From a virus, in the IMG/VR virus record IMGVR_UViG_3300033144_003540, positions 1-37,593 of that record: a stretch of 37,593 nucleotides of DNA, one strand, 5' to 3'. A program made the position numbers and the translations under genes. Below, piece by piece: positions 1-6,987 of the stretch (within the stretch, counting starts at the first letter, position 1; each line of letters starts with the position of its first letter). The notes beneath the pieces are model-generated. The model was not told the origin of the DNA. It saw only the letters and a list, made by a program, of their open reading frames with translations, and searched no databases.

Positions 1-108
1 GTTGATATATCCTCCGCGGAGGGTCTCGGTGTACTGCGGCACAGCATATCCCATATAATGGCCCAGGCGGTTGAAAGGAACAGAGTATTTGATGACAAAG
101 GAGAATAA
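1..108 (+). pseudogene. Possible thrS-like fragment in left flank
   Basis: Reading frame 1 is open from the window edge to a TAA at 106-108 and contains EGLGVLRHSISHIMAQAV, which resembles the HSxxH-type motif in the N-terminal editing region of threonyl-tRNA synthetase. After AVER the similarity stops and the frame ends ten codons later, so it could be a broken host gene. Against this, the opposite strand is open over the same stretch for more than 50 codons, so the coding strand is not certain. The call rests on a remembered motif only. Confidence 0.25.
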
Positions 109-169
109 GGGAAGATTTGCGCTAAAGTTGCGGGATGAATAAGGATCAGGTGGGATATGGCGGGATGGT

Positions 170-184
170 GTCGCAGAATAGAAT
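170..184 (+). repeat. Left flanking copy of GTCGCnGAATAGAAT
   Basis: The sequence GTCGCAGAATAGAAT lies 26 bp outside the left terminal repeat. It matches 14 of 15 bases of the tandem copies flanking the right end (37455-37496), in the same orientation. It may be part of the pre-insertion target, for example the end of an older IS, or an outer transposase-binding site. It is preceded by TG, giving TGTCG at 169-173, mirrored by CGACA at 37497-37501. Confidence 0.5.
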
Positions 185-209
185 GTTCTGAAAAGTGGTT
201 ATGAAGGAA

Positions 210-229
210 TGTAAACGGCGACAAAATAT
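210..229 (+). repeat. Left terminal inverted repeat of the prophage
   Basis: TGTAAACGGCGACAAAATAT is matched by the reverse complement of 37428-37447 with one mismatch in 20 (A versus T at position 6). TGT/ACA termini are typical of MuA/TniA/TnsB-type transposases, and this is the expected outer transposase-binding site. Sixteen of these bases (213-228) recur exactly at 5623-5638 inside the early operon. Confidence 0.75.
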
Positions 230-251
230 TTTGGGCCTTCGGCTTTTTTGT

Positions 252-485
252 TTAGGCCGCCAGGAGCTGTCTCGCGCGTGGGGAATCAACCGGTATTAAA
301 TTTGCGCCGCCGCAGAGTTGGCATACATTCTTCCGCGATGAGAGGCGCCAGACCGTATAGATCAATCCCGGCACAATAAAGAAAAGCCACAGGATCAGCT
401 CAATCATAAAGTGCCCTTTTATATAATCCTTCGGAATTCCACGGTTCAGGCAATCAACACACAACATCTCTTTTTTCTTTGCCAC
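252..485 (-). CDS. Small membrane protein with two CxxC pairs
   Basis: A 77-residue protein starting at GTG (485-483), with AAGGAGG eight bases upstream on the reverse strand. It has CVDC near residues 9-12, a hydrophobic helix around residues 27-46 containing IELILWLFFIVPGLIYTVW, and CQLCGGAN near residues 55-62. The arrangement suggests a zinc-ribbon-like pair split around one membrane segment. Small CxxC-helix-CxxC membrane proteins are common in phage and bacterial genomes, but I know no established function for this one. It is co-directional with the repressor and lies between it and the left end, so it is likely expressed in the lysogen, where immunity or superinfection exclusion is conceivable. 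That role is inference from position only. Confidence 0.75.
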   Translation of the reverse strand: MAKKKEMLCVDCLNRGIPKDYIKGHFMIELILWLFFIVPGLIYTVWRLSSRKNVCQLCGGANLIPVDSPRARQLLAA

Positions 486-542
486 AACACCCTCCTTATT
501 AACACATCAATAATATTACATTATCATAAACCTTAAATAAGG

Positions 543-1139
543 TCAGGCGGTTCCTGACGACGTATCCTCTTCGTCTGAAAGCTGGCCTTTTAAGATGAGC
601 ACCTCACGGCTCAATTCTTTATTGCGCGACTTTACATCATTGAGTTGGCTCTGTAAATCATTAAAGCGATCATTAATATCGTCGTGTTCTTCTTCAATAT
701 TTAGTGCGCGGGAAAATGAGTGGATATTCAAATGGAGGGCGGTCGCATAGTGGGTCTCGGATTCGAGAACCCGGCTGGCCTTTAAGAGATCATCAGTAAT
801 GGGGATCTTGTTGGTATACGCGGAAAGAATTTCATTTACTCCGGAGACTTCTGATGGAGCCGCCTGGCATGGCTGTATTTCAGGGCCGCAGACACTACGA
901 TACTTATCGCGTGCGCCGGGATACGGTTCGCCATTGCCGGCGATCAGCCATTCACCCTGTATTCCAAACTCTTTCACGATAGAGGCTAACACGGGACCCT
1001 TTGCGATCCCCTTACCTTGACAGTATTTCGCGACCGTGTTTTTATCCACGCCCCATTTCTTGCCGAGCTGGTGATCTTTCAGCCCGGTCGTTTCTTTTAT
1101 GTGCCCAATGACCCAGGCGATTCTTTCCTCGTAATCCAT
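543..1139 (-). CDS. CI-like lysogeny repressor
   Basis: A 198-residue protein on the reverse strand, divergent from the early operon. Residues 5-50 form a helix-turn-helix with LKDHQLGKKWGVDKNTVAKY, and the stretch to about residue 70 (EFGIQGEWLIAGNGEPYPG) resembles the N-terminal domain of Bacteroides/phage CI-type repressors (IxxEWLLTGxGxP pattern). The C-terminus (about 150-190) is a charged coiled coil, probably for oligomerisation. There is no LexA/S24 peptidase domain, so induction by RecA-stimulated self-cleavage is not expected. It presumably binds the palindromes at 1169-1200 and 1283-1294 and shuts off the promoter at 1305-1333. A possible own -10 (TATAAT) lies on the reverse strand at 1237-1232, with a poor -35. 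Confidence 0.8.
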   Translation of the reverse strand: MDYEERIAWVIGHIKETTGLKDHQLGKKWGVDKNTVAKYCQGKGIAKGPVLASIVKEFGIQGEWLIAGNGEPYPGARDKYRSVCGPEIQPCQAAPSEVSGVNEILSAYTNKIPITDDLLKASRVLESETHYATALHLNIHSFSRALNIEEEHDDINDRFNDLQSQLNDVKSRNKELSREVLILKGQLSDEEDTSSGTA

Positions 1140-1168
1140 GTAAATTTCCTTAAAACAGGTGAATAATT

Positions 1169-1200
1169 CACTTCCTTAGTCGGCAGCGACTAAGGAAGTG
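1169..1200. promoter_or_regulatory. Operator palindrome (14-bp perfect arms)
   Basis: CACTTCCTTAGTCG, a 4-base spacer GCAG, then CGACTAAGGAAGTG form a perfect inverted repeat between the repressor start codon and its probable promoter. The 12-base core ACTAAGGAAGTG occurs again at 1283-1294 next to the early promoter, which supports a repressor (or Ner-like) binding site rather than a terminator. No T-tract follows on either strand. Confidence 0.75.
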
Positions 1201-1282
1201 GTGTCTTTGCGTGCCATAGACATTGTTATTTATTATAATTTCATACACTTAACGACCATTATAAAAGAAATATGAAAAAATC

Positions 1283-1294
1283 ACTAAGGAAGTG
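1283..1294 (+). promoter_or_regulatory. Third operator copy beside early promoter
   Basis: ACTAAGGAAGTG is identical to the right arm of the palindrome at 1169-1200. It sits within TCACTAAGGAAGTGA, which is itself roughly symmetric, and ends 10 bases upstream of the -35 box at 1305. A protein bound here would sit against or overlap RNA polymerase at the early promoter. Confidence 0.65.
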
Positions 1295-1304
1295 ACATTA
1301 TCTC

Positions 1305-1333
1305 TTGACAATGTGATTCTTTCACATTATATA
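1305..1333 (+). promoter_or_regulatory. Early lytic promoter
   Basis: TTGACA (1305-1310), a 17-base spacer, and TATATA (1328-1333) make a near-consensus sigma70 promoter about 48 bases before the first early gene. The spacer is itself an inverted repeat, ATGTGA-TTCTT-TCACAT (1311-1327), a possible second operator type, for example for the Ner-like protein. Confidence 0.8.
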
Positions 1334-1380
1334 CTTTAATCATAAGACTAACTCACACCATCAAAAAAAAGGAGTCGATA

Positions 1381-1680
1381 GTGAAAAGTTTCGTATCTGA
1401 TGTCTCTCCACTCAAGCTCAGAATCCTCCTGATGGAGAACGGCATCACCCAGGCCGAGATCGCGCGGTCTCTCAGGATAACGCCTCAGTCCGTGCACCAA
1501 GTAATCGATGGGCGATTCGTGTCGCATCGTGTGCGTGAGGCGATATCCGAGGCGGTCGGCAAGGACCTAAATATTCTGTGGCCGAATACCTATTTATACG
1601 GCGGTGGTCCCCGGAAGCGCGGGCGGCCTTTGGCAGAAGAAACAAAAAAAAGAGCGACGGCCCGACATCGGCCGTTATGA
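1381..1680 (+). CDS. ner: Ner-like DNA-binding regulator
   Basis: A 99-residue protein starting at GTG with AAAGGAG ten bases upstream. Residues 10-62 form a helix-turn-helix (MENGITQAEIARSLRITPQS) followed by DLNILWPNTYLYGG, the pattern of the Ner/Nlp family (HTH_35), whose members end their core with an LWP(S/N)xY motif. In Mu, Ner binds between the repressor and early promoters and turns down both to favour the lytic path. Its position as first gene of the early operon, directly facing the repressor, supports the same role. The basic tail (about 75-99) is unusual in being rich in Arg/Lys (GPRKRGRP), an AT-hook-like element. Confidence 0.85.
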   Translation: MKSFVSDVSPLKLRILLMENGITQAEIARSLRITPQSVHQVIDGRFVSHRVREAISEAVGKDLNILWPNTYLYGGGPRKRGRPLAEETKKRATARHRPL

Positions 1681-1753
1681 CGGGAGATTATAATTTTTTT
1701 TCGCTGATTTCAATGTCTATTTTTTAAAAAGATTTTACACAGGGAGGGCAGCG

Positions 1754-2224
1754 GTGAAAAGAACGGCGGGGGCAAACCAGGGGCAGTCCAGTTTTTTCGA
1801 TATCATCATCAACAACCAGCAATCATTTCCACACCGCGCCGGCAGCCTGGACGTCGACCGGGAGCTGCGAGAGGCGGTCAGCCTCGATCTGAAACGCGCC
1901 CCCCTGTCGCGCTGGCATATATCGGCGGCGATGAGTGAATTATCCGGGATAGAAATCACGAAATCCATGCTTGACAGCTGGACTGCGGAGTCGAAAGAAG
2001 GCCACCGTTTTCCGGCTGTTTTGATTCCGGCGTTCTGTATCGCGACCGGATCGACCGAAGTACTGAAAGTCCTCACCCGGAATATCGGAGTTTTTGTCCT
2101 GCCGGGAGAGGAGGCACTGCGCTCCGAGATACAGCGATATGAGGAAGAGATCTCCAAGCTGAAAACAGAAAAACAGAAGCGCGTCGTCTTCCTGAAAGAG
2201 GTCGAGGCGCAACGGGAAGAATAA
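1754..2224 (+). CDS. Conserved early protein of Mu-like phages
   Basis: A 156-residue protein starting at GTG with AGGGAGGG at 1741-1748. It lies between ner and the transposase, the usual place of a conserved family of unknown function in Mu-like phages. Visible features are a middle segment with MSELSGIEITKSMLDSWTAE and FPAVLIPAFCIATGSTEVLK (about 60-110), which looks like a helix-turn-helix of the type that selects between host and phage contexts, and a C-terminal coiled coil (about 120-156, rich in E/K/R). It may be a transcription or replication co-regulator. I cannot assign a function, and the gene call itself is firm. Confidence 0.75.
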   Translation: MKRTAGANQGQSSFFDIIINNQQSFPHRAGSLDVDRELREAVSLDLKRAPLSRWHISAAMSELSGIEITKSMLDSWTAESKEGHRFPAVLIPAFCIATGSTEVLKVLTRNIGVFVLPGEEALRSEIQRYEEEISKLKTEKQKRVVFLKEVEAQREE

Positions 2225-2271
2225 CGGCCCATATATAATAGGTAGAGCAAGGGCCGTGCCAGGTGGCAACC

Positions 2272-2436
2272 ATGAAAAATAAACTCACAGTAATTCAGAA
2301 AGCGATCGAAGAGACGCCCTGGGACGAATGGCTTATTGATAATGACCGGTATCTCAAGGCCGGGTGTCTGGTCGCGGTGATCGTATGCGCGGTGTATTTC
2401 GCGGCCTTCGTTTTTTACGGGATCATAGGGAACTGA
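2272..2436 (+). CDS. Small single-pass membrane protein
   Basis: A 54-codon frame beginning ATG AAA AAT at 2272 and ending TGA at 2434-2436, one base before the transposase ATG. AGGTGG lies six bases upstream. The N-terminal half is charged (VIQKAIEETPWDEWLIDNDR) and residues about 33-52 are hydrophobic (LVAVIVCAVYFAAFVFYGII), so one membrane helix is expected. Tight packing against the transposase gene supports it being real. An inverted repeat of ACGGCCC/GGGCCGT (about 2224-2257) precedes it and could affect readthrough from upstream. Function unknown. Confidence 0.6.
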   Translation: MKNKLTVIQKAIEETPWDEWLIDNDRYLKAGCLVAVIVCAVYFAAFVFYGIIGN

Positions 2437-2437
2437 C

Positions 2438-4714
2438 ATGAAAATGGACCATCTGACAGCGGAGGATATCGCGGAATATCTGGGGAAAACGGAGAGGACG
2501 ATCCGGACACGCGCCCTGCAGGAGAGCTGGCCGTACACCGAAAAGAACGGCAGGGCTCGGGGCGGCATCGTAAAATATTATCCCATCCTCTCCCTGCCAG
2601 GCCCCATTCAGGCCGCCTGGGTATCATCCATATATAAAGGAGAGGATCTCGTCGCCCAGGGTCATGTAGTGACGGTTATCGACGCCCTGGCGCCCGAGGC
2701 CGTCGAAGCGTTTCGCGATTCGATCAGGCCGGCCATCCCGTCATTCACCGAGATAGCAAAACAGCGGCCCCGGCCGTTCGCGAGCTGGGCCGAAGATCCC
2801 TCGCGCGTCTACTCCCTGAACGACCTGTCCGACCCGCGCGTCGCCAGGATCCTCGACATCCTCCACGACGTCGACGACATCCCGGCAGACTGGACCCGCG
2901 GATCCCGCAAATGGGTCGAGCACGTCGCCACAAAGCACGACACCACCTGGCAGTCGATCTATCGCTGGCAGAAAAAATATAAGCTCAAGGGGATCGCCGG
3001 GCTGTGCCATCGCAAATCCACCAAAGGAAAGGCCATCAAATGGACGCCCGAGGCCCTGACATACTGGATCTCCATGTGTCTGAAGCGAGAACATCGAAAG
3101 ATGGACCGGCGCGATCTGTATGATTTCTTGCTCGTCGAGGCCGACCGCCGCGGCTGGAAGATCGGCGGCTACAGCTCCGCGCTCGACTGGTACAAAAAAG
3201 CCGCGACTCCTCAGATGGAGGCACTGCAACGGGGCGGGCTCCGGGCGCTGGATAACGTGCTCCCGCCGATCCTGCGTGATTATTCGGATCTCGCCCCCTT
3301 TGAACTGCTGGTCGGCGATCAGCATCGGTTTGACTTCTGGGTCACCGACGACGAGACCGGCGAGGTCTTCCGGCCCGAGGGATACCTCTGGCAGGACCTG
3401 CGCACGCGCGTGTTGTACGGCGCCGCCATCGACCGCAAATACGACGCCCAGCTCATCGGCCTGGCGCTCCAGGTCGGCATGTCCGTCTACGGCGCGTTCG
3501 GGAGCATCTACACCGACAACGGCCGGCCGGAGCTGTCGAAATACCTGGTCGGGATCATGCGCAACATGCGATCCCTGCACCTCGCCTGGAAAAAAACGAT
3601 GGACGCCACGATGGACACACTCGACATCGACGCCGAAGACATCAACCCGTCGATCATCATGCCCGGCAGCCACAAAAAAGCGATCGTCAAGAACGCCAAG
3701 GCCAAGATGATCGAGGGCACCTTCTATAAGCTGGAGTCACTCCTGCGCTCCCGGTTCGCCCTGGCCGGATCCACGAAACGCCTCGGCGACGACATTCATC
3801 ACCAGGACATCGACCAGATCGAGGCCCAGAAACTGGCCGCCCAGGGCAAGCTGCTGACCTTCTCCGAATTCGCCCTGGCCATGTACCGGGCCTGTGACTA
3901 CTACAACCGCGAGAAGACGCACCGGGGCGTCCGGAAAGAGTGGTCCTGGAAGCCCCGGCCGAAGATCGCCACGCCATACGACTGCCTGGAGGCGTGCTGG
4001 TCGATCGACGGCTGGCGGCCCCGGATGATCTCCGACGAAGCGTCGACCCTCCTGTTCCTCTCGCGCGCCGTCCGGAAATGCAACGTGGGCCGGCTCCAGT
4101 TTAAAAACGACTATTTCGAGAGCGATGCCCTCGTCGAGCAGCACGGGAAACGGGTGGATATCAGATACAACCCGATGGACCTGCGCGAGATATACATCTT
4201 CAAGGGCGAGCAATACCTCGGGATCGCGACGCCCGTCGAGTACAGCAGCATGAAAGACCAGACCCTCGCCCAGCGCAAGATCATCGAAAAGCGCAAACTC
4301 CGGAAGGCGATCGCCGCCGAATACCGGGCCATCACGACCGTCAGCCCCGACTATCGAAAATACTCCGCGGTGGACCCGATCGAGAAGACCGCCGCGCTCA
4401 TCGGCAAAGACCGGCAGAGGCGGGCGGACGAAAACAGCGAGATGTACCACAAACGAACACCCGAACAGCTGACGGCAGAGGTCGAGGCAATCGAAAAGCT
4501 CAACGCCACACCCGCGATCCTGGGCCGGAAAGACCTGCCCGCGCGGCCGTCCTACTTTTTAGAAGCCATCGACCGGTACGAATGGTCGATCAAATACACC
4601 CATGCCGGCGGCACACTGACCAATGACGACGCCGCCTGGATGGGCGAGTACGAATCAAAGATGCCCGCCTCCCAGCGCGACTACTGGGAGACGGTGAAAA
4701 CGGTGGGGATGTAA
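2438..4714 (+). CDS. MuA-type DDE transposase
   Basis: A 758-residue protein; MuA is 663. It catalyses strand transfer of phage ends during integration and replicative transposition. The N-terminus (about 5-60, LTAEDIAEYLGKTERTIRTR) is a Mu-type winged helix. Residues 150-270 are further helix-turn-helix DNA-binding segments. The rve catalytic core shows D294 (LLVGDQHRFDFW), D360 (YTDNGRPE) and E426 (KMIEGTFYKLE), a complete DDE triad with 66-residue spacings. The region after about 560 corresponds to the Mu transposase C-terminal beta-barrel and a basic, helical tail that would contact the ATPase. It is followed after 21 bases by the MuB-type gene, the standard pairing. Expected binding sites are the terminal repeats at 210-229 and 37428-37447. 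Confidence 0.95.
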   Translation: MKMDHLTAEDIAEYLGKTERTIRTRALQESWPYTEKNGRARGGIVKYYPILSLPGPIQAAWVSSIYKGEDLVAQGHVVTVIDALAPEAVEAFRDSIRPAIPSFTEIAKQRPRPFASWAEDPSRVYSLNDLSDPRVARILDILHDVDDIPADWTRGSRKWVEHVATKHDTTWQSIYRWQKKYKLKGIAGLCHRKSTKGKAIKWTPEALTYWISMCLKREHRKMDRRDLYDFLLVEADRRGWKIGGYSSALDWYKKAATPQMEALQRGGLRALDNVLPPILRDYSDLAPFELLVGDQHRFDFWVTDDETGEVFRPEGYLWQDLRTRVLYGAAIDRKYDAQLIGLALQVGMSVYGAFGSIYTDNGRPELSKYLVGIMRNMRSLHLAWKKTMDATMDTLDIDAEDINPSIIMPGSHKKAIVKNAKAKMIEGTFYKLESLLRSRFALAGSTKRLGDDIHHQDIDQIEAQKLAAQGKLLTFSEFALAMYRACDYYNREKTHRGVRKEWSWKPRPKIATPYDCLEACWSIDGWRPRMISDEASTLLFLSRAVRKCNVGRLQFKNDYFESDALVEQHGKRVDIRYNPMDLREIYIFKGEQYLGIATPVEYSSMKDQTLAQRKIIEKRKLRKAIAAEYRAITTVSPDYRKYSAVDPIEKTAALIGKDRQRRADENSEMYHKRTPEQLTAEVEAIEKLNATPAILGRKDLPARPSYFLEAIDRYEWSIKYTHAGGTLTNDDAAWMGEYESKMPASQRDYWETVKTVGM

Positions 4715-4735
4715 AAACCGAAAGGAGGAACACGC

Positions 4736-5425
4736 ATGAAAAACGTATTTATATCGACAGGTAATACCTCAAAATTCGACACGATCTGTGACGAGATGGC
4801 CGATCCGGGGAGTATGATCGGCCCGTCGCTGGCGATGGTCACCGGCCCCGCCGGCAGGGGAAAATCCGAGGCGGCCAAGCGGTACGCGGCACAGACCAGC
4901 GCGATCTATATTCCGCCCATGAACATCCGCAGCGCAACAATGGTCCTGCGCGAGATCGCCTTCGAGCTGTCCACCGTCTCGCCCAGCAGGTCCGAGAAAT
5001 GCCTCAGCGTCATCGGCGAAGAGATGAGCAAGGACCGGCGCCTGATCATCATCGACGAGGCCGACCTGCTCAACCTCCAGATCCTCGAAATGCTCCGGAA
5101 CGTCAACGAACGCTATGCCTGCCCGATCATTCTCATCGGCGAGGACGAGCTCAAGGGCAAGGTCGGCTCGCGCAGAAGGATCGCCAGCCGGATCCGGCGC
5201 AAGATGGAATTCACCTCCGTCATGCAGGCCGACATCGTATATTTTGTCAAACAGTCGCTCGACGTGGAAATCGCCGGAGACGTGGCCGGGCAGATCCTCC
5301 ACCACGCGAAAGGCGACTGGCGGCCCGTCCTGACCGTCGTCATCGCGATCGAGCGCGCCATGAAGGCGAACAGCCTCGACGAGATCTCGCCCGAGCTGGC
5401 CGACAGCGTGATCAGGAGCAGATAG
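4736..5425 (+). CDS. MuB/TniB-type AAA ATPase
   Basis: A 229-residue transposition target-selection ATPase. Walker A is GPAGRGKS at residues 37-44, Walker B is LIIIDEAD at 103-110, and ASRIRRKMEF (about 157) contains arginine residues suited to a sensor or finger role. It is shorter than Mu B (312 residues) because it lacks the extra N-terminal DNA-binding domain, making it closer to TniB/IstB-like ATPases. AAAGGAGG lies eight bases before the ATG. Its stop TAG overlaps the GTG start of the next gene, indicating translational coupling. By family knowledge it polymerises on target DNA, delivers it to the transposase and gives target immunity. Confidence 0.92.
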   Translation: MKNVFISTGNTSKFDTICDEMADPGSMIGPSLAMVTGPAGRGKSEAAKRYAAQTSAIYIPPMNIRSATMVLREIAFELSTVSPSRSEKCLSVIGEEMSKDRRLIIIDEADLLNLQILEMLRNVNERYACPIILIGEDELKGKVGSRRRIASRIRRKMEFTSVMQADIVYFVKQSLDVEIAGDVAGQILHHAKGDWRPVLTVVIAIERAMKANSLDEISPELADSVIRSR

Positions 5426-5907
5426 TGGATCAGCAATCGACAAGAAGGACCGGCCTCGCCGCATCCATGCGTGAATGGATGAAGGGGCGCAAACGTCCCT
5501 GGACAGCCGCGACGCTGTGCGACGGCCTCGGTCTCGAGGACCGGGAGCGGCGCCAGAAGATCTATGAGGCACTGAACGACTTCCGGAAGCGCTGCGAGAT
5601 CACGCACTATGCGCCGCAACGGAAACGGCGACAAAATAACGACTGCAGAAAGTATCGCTATAACCACGCATGGCGGGCGGCATCAAAGGGGACCGTCAAG
5701 TCGAAGGTCCTCAAATCGATCTACGTCTCAAACTCATTCACCGCGGCCGATATCGAACGCCTCTCAGACTCGAAACGGGGACATGTCAACAACACGATCA
5801 GGGCCCTGCTCGAAGCGGAATATCTCATCATCGTCGGTCAGCTCCCCGGCGGCGGCAACCGGTATCACGTCGCCGATCGGATCAAATACCGGATGGAGGT
5901 CATGTGA
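5425..5907 (+). CDS. Winged-helix early protein
   Basis: A 160-residue protein. The start is GTG at 5425, sharing a base with the TAG of the ATPase gene; the frame is open much further upstream, but only as an overlap of the ATPase. Two helix-turn-helix-like segments are visible, WTAATLCDGLGLEDRERRQK (about 28-47) and NSFTAADIERLSDSKRGHVN (about 97-116). Each is followed by a possible wing, the second being EYLIIVGQLPGGGNRYHV. I do not recognise a named family. In comparable Mu-like phages small DNA-binding proteins occupy this place between MuB and GemA. The gene contains a 16-base exact copy of the prophage end sequence (5623-5638). Confidence 0.75.
   Translation: MDQQSTRRTGLAASMREWMKGRKRPWTAATLCDGLGLEDRERRQKIYEALNDFRKRCEITHYAPQRKRRQNNDCRKYRYNHAWRAASKGTVKSKVLKSIYVSNSFTAADIERLSDSKRGHVNNTIRALLEAEYLIIVGQLPGGGNRYHVADRIKYRMEVM
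5623..5638 (+). repeat. Internal copy of terminal repeat core
   Basis: AAACGGCGACAAAATA is identical to bases 213-228 of the left terminal repeat and in the same orientation. A 16-base exact match is not expected by chance in a window this size. It lies inside the winged-helix gene, in a frame encoding RKRRQN, so it may be an internal transposase-binding site or simply a recombination relic. Confidence 0.55.
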
Positions 5908-6341
5908 TGGCACGCGCCGCGAGACAGACGCACCCGACAGACAAATGGACCGCGCGGATCCGCGAGCAGAGGCAGGGCCTCCTGGCAAAAATCCACATCG
6001 CGAAAAAGGATCTCGGCCTCACGCAGGATCAGTACGAGGCCATCCTGTCGGGATACACGGCAACCAGCGCCAAAGACCTGACCATCGCCCAGCTCGAAAG
6101 CATGGTCAAATACATGGAATATCTCGGCTGGAAACCGTTCCGCCCGCGCAGGCGCGCACCCGTCGAGAAGCGGATCACGGCCCTGCAGGAACGGTGCCGC
6201 GAGCTGGCAGCCCAGATCGAAAACGGAGACGAGCGCCTCGCCGGACTCGTCAAGGCAAAGGGCAACGTCGACACCCTCATCTGGCTGAGAGACACGACGC
6301 GGCTGAAACAGATCCTCGCCATCATGGAGAAATACAGATGA
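5907..6341 (+). CDS. gemA: GemA (Mu gp16) family protein
   Basis: A 144-residue protein whose ATG shares a base with the upstream TGA. The start of the family domain (DUF1018) is clear: LAKIHIAKKDLGLTQDQYEA at about 25-44, then SAKDLTIAQLESMVKYMEYLGW (about 53-74). The C-terminal part (about 85-144) is helical and charged. Mu GemA alters host gene expression and DNA topology (it was named for a gyrase effect). It is a constant member of early operons in transposable phages. The stop overlaps the next ATG (ATGA). Confidence 0.9.
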   Translation: MARAARQTHPTDKWTARIREQRQGLLAKIHIAKKDLGLTQDQYEAILSGYTATSAKDLTIAQLESMVKYMEYLGWKPFRPRRRAPVEKRITALQERCRELAAQIENGDERLAGLVKAKGNVDTLIWLRDTTRLKQILAIMEKYR

Positions 6342-6541
6342 ACCTCAAACGCACGATAGAAGTCGACAGGATCTGCACCGGCCGCGAGCGCGAGAAGATC
6401 AGGACCGGCCTGTACTCCGCGGCCGTAGAGACGCCGACCCGCACAGGCAGGCTGTCCGTCCGCCAGCTCGACCGGATCAGCGCGATCACCGGCTGTCCCT
6501 GGGACGCGGTCAGCGGAGAAGCACAGAGGGAGGGCCTATAA
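6338..6541 (+). CDS. Small hypothetical early protein
   Basis: A 67-residue protein starting with the ATG of an ATGA overlap with gemA and ending in TAATG shared with the next frame. It is basic and Arg-rich at the N-terminus (MNLKRTIEVDRICTGRERE), with a likely helix-turn-helix-like C-terminal half (SVRQLDRISAITGCPWDAVS). No family recognised. Coupled start and stop on both sides support expression. Confidence 0.65.
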   Translation: MNLKRTIEVDRICTGREREKIRTGLYSAAVETPTRTGRLSVRQLDRISAITGCPWDAVSGEAQREGL

Positions 6542-6547
6542 TGAAGG

Positions 6548-6583
6548 CAGGAGTCAGGAGTCAGGAGTCAGTCGCCCCTACCC
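6548..6583 (+). repeat. CAGGAGT triplicate and inverted GTCGCCCCTACCC
   Basis: Three tandem CAGGAGT units (6548-6568) are followed by GTCGCCCCTACCC (6571-6583), the exact reverse complement of the 13-base core of the tandem repeat at 20761-20856. It lies in the short gap before the ATG at 6598, which looks like insertion of a genome-wide intergenic repeat. Confidence 0.6.
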
Positions 6584-6597
6584 GAAAGGAGAGCATC

Positions 6598-6987
6598 ATG
6601 GACAATATCGAAGAACTGAAATATCAGACGCTCAGCATCCTGGCCGATCATGTCGGCGAAGCCAGCGCGATCGGCATGGCCGAACTATATCAGCAGGTCT
6701 TCGGCCGTCCCTGGGACAACAGGATCAACGACACCCGCGCCATGCGCACCGTGATCACGATCATGCGAAACGAGGGCAAACCGATCTGCTCCGTCTCGTC
6801 GAGCAATGGAGGGGGGTACTTCCTGGCCGCCGCCGGGAGCGAGCTGACGGCATACCTCAAGAGAGGCGAGCACCGGGCGCTCAAAATACTGAGCCGCAAC
6901 GCCCGGCTGAAAAAACTCAGCCTGCCCGATTACCTGGGCCAGATGCGGATCAACGTGGAGACAGAGCCATGCGCGGACGCCGGATAA
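6598..6987 (+). CDS. Winged-helix-like early protein
   Basis: A 129-residue protein. The frame opens at an ATG at 6541, but the first 19 codons are made of intergenic repeat sequence. GAAAGGAG lies just before the ATG at 6598, so that start is preferred. The N-terminal 70 residues (YQTLSILADHVGEASAIGMA, then AMRTVITIMRNEGKPICSVS, then a glycine-rich turn and YFLAAAGSEL) fit a winged-helix DNA-binding fold. A basic tail with ALKILSRNARLKKLSLPDYL follows. It resembles small early Mu-like phage proteins of unknown function and is not recognisably Mor or C. Confidence 0.7.
   Translation: MDNIEELKYQTLSILADHVGEASAIGMAELYQQVFGRPWDNRINDTRAMRTVITIMRNEGKPICSVSSSNGGGYFLAAAGSELTAYLKRGEHRALKILSRNARLKKLSLPDYLGQMRINVETEPCADAG

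Noticed and set aside
1-168. Reverse-strand coding in the left flank (open for over 50 codons)
   Set aside because: It is open to the window edge but I recognise no family in it; too short to prefer over the thrS-like reading, so only the uncertainty is noted.
1654-1700. Intrinsic terminator after the ner-like gene
   Set aside because: ACGGCC/GGCCGT can pair, but the T-run starts about 15 bases later, and ending transcription here would cut off the transposase operon.
2741-3673. Long reverse-strand open frame (310 codons) opposite the transposase
   Set aside because: It mirrors the GC-rich codon pattern of the transposase on the other strand, has no ribosome-binding site or familiar motif, and the plus-strand frame has a full DDE triad.
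4999-5424. Extension of the winged-helix gene upstream to 4999
   Set aside because: The upstream part is an out-of-frame reading of the MuB-type ATPase gene with Arg/Gln/His-rich nonsense; the GTG at 5425, coupled to the ATPase stop, is the better start.
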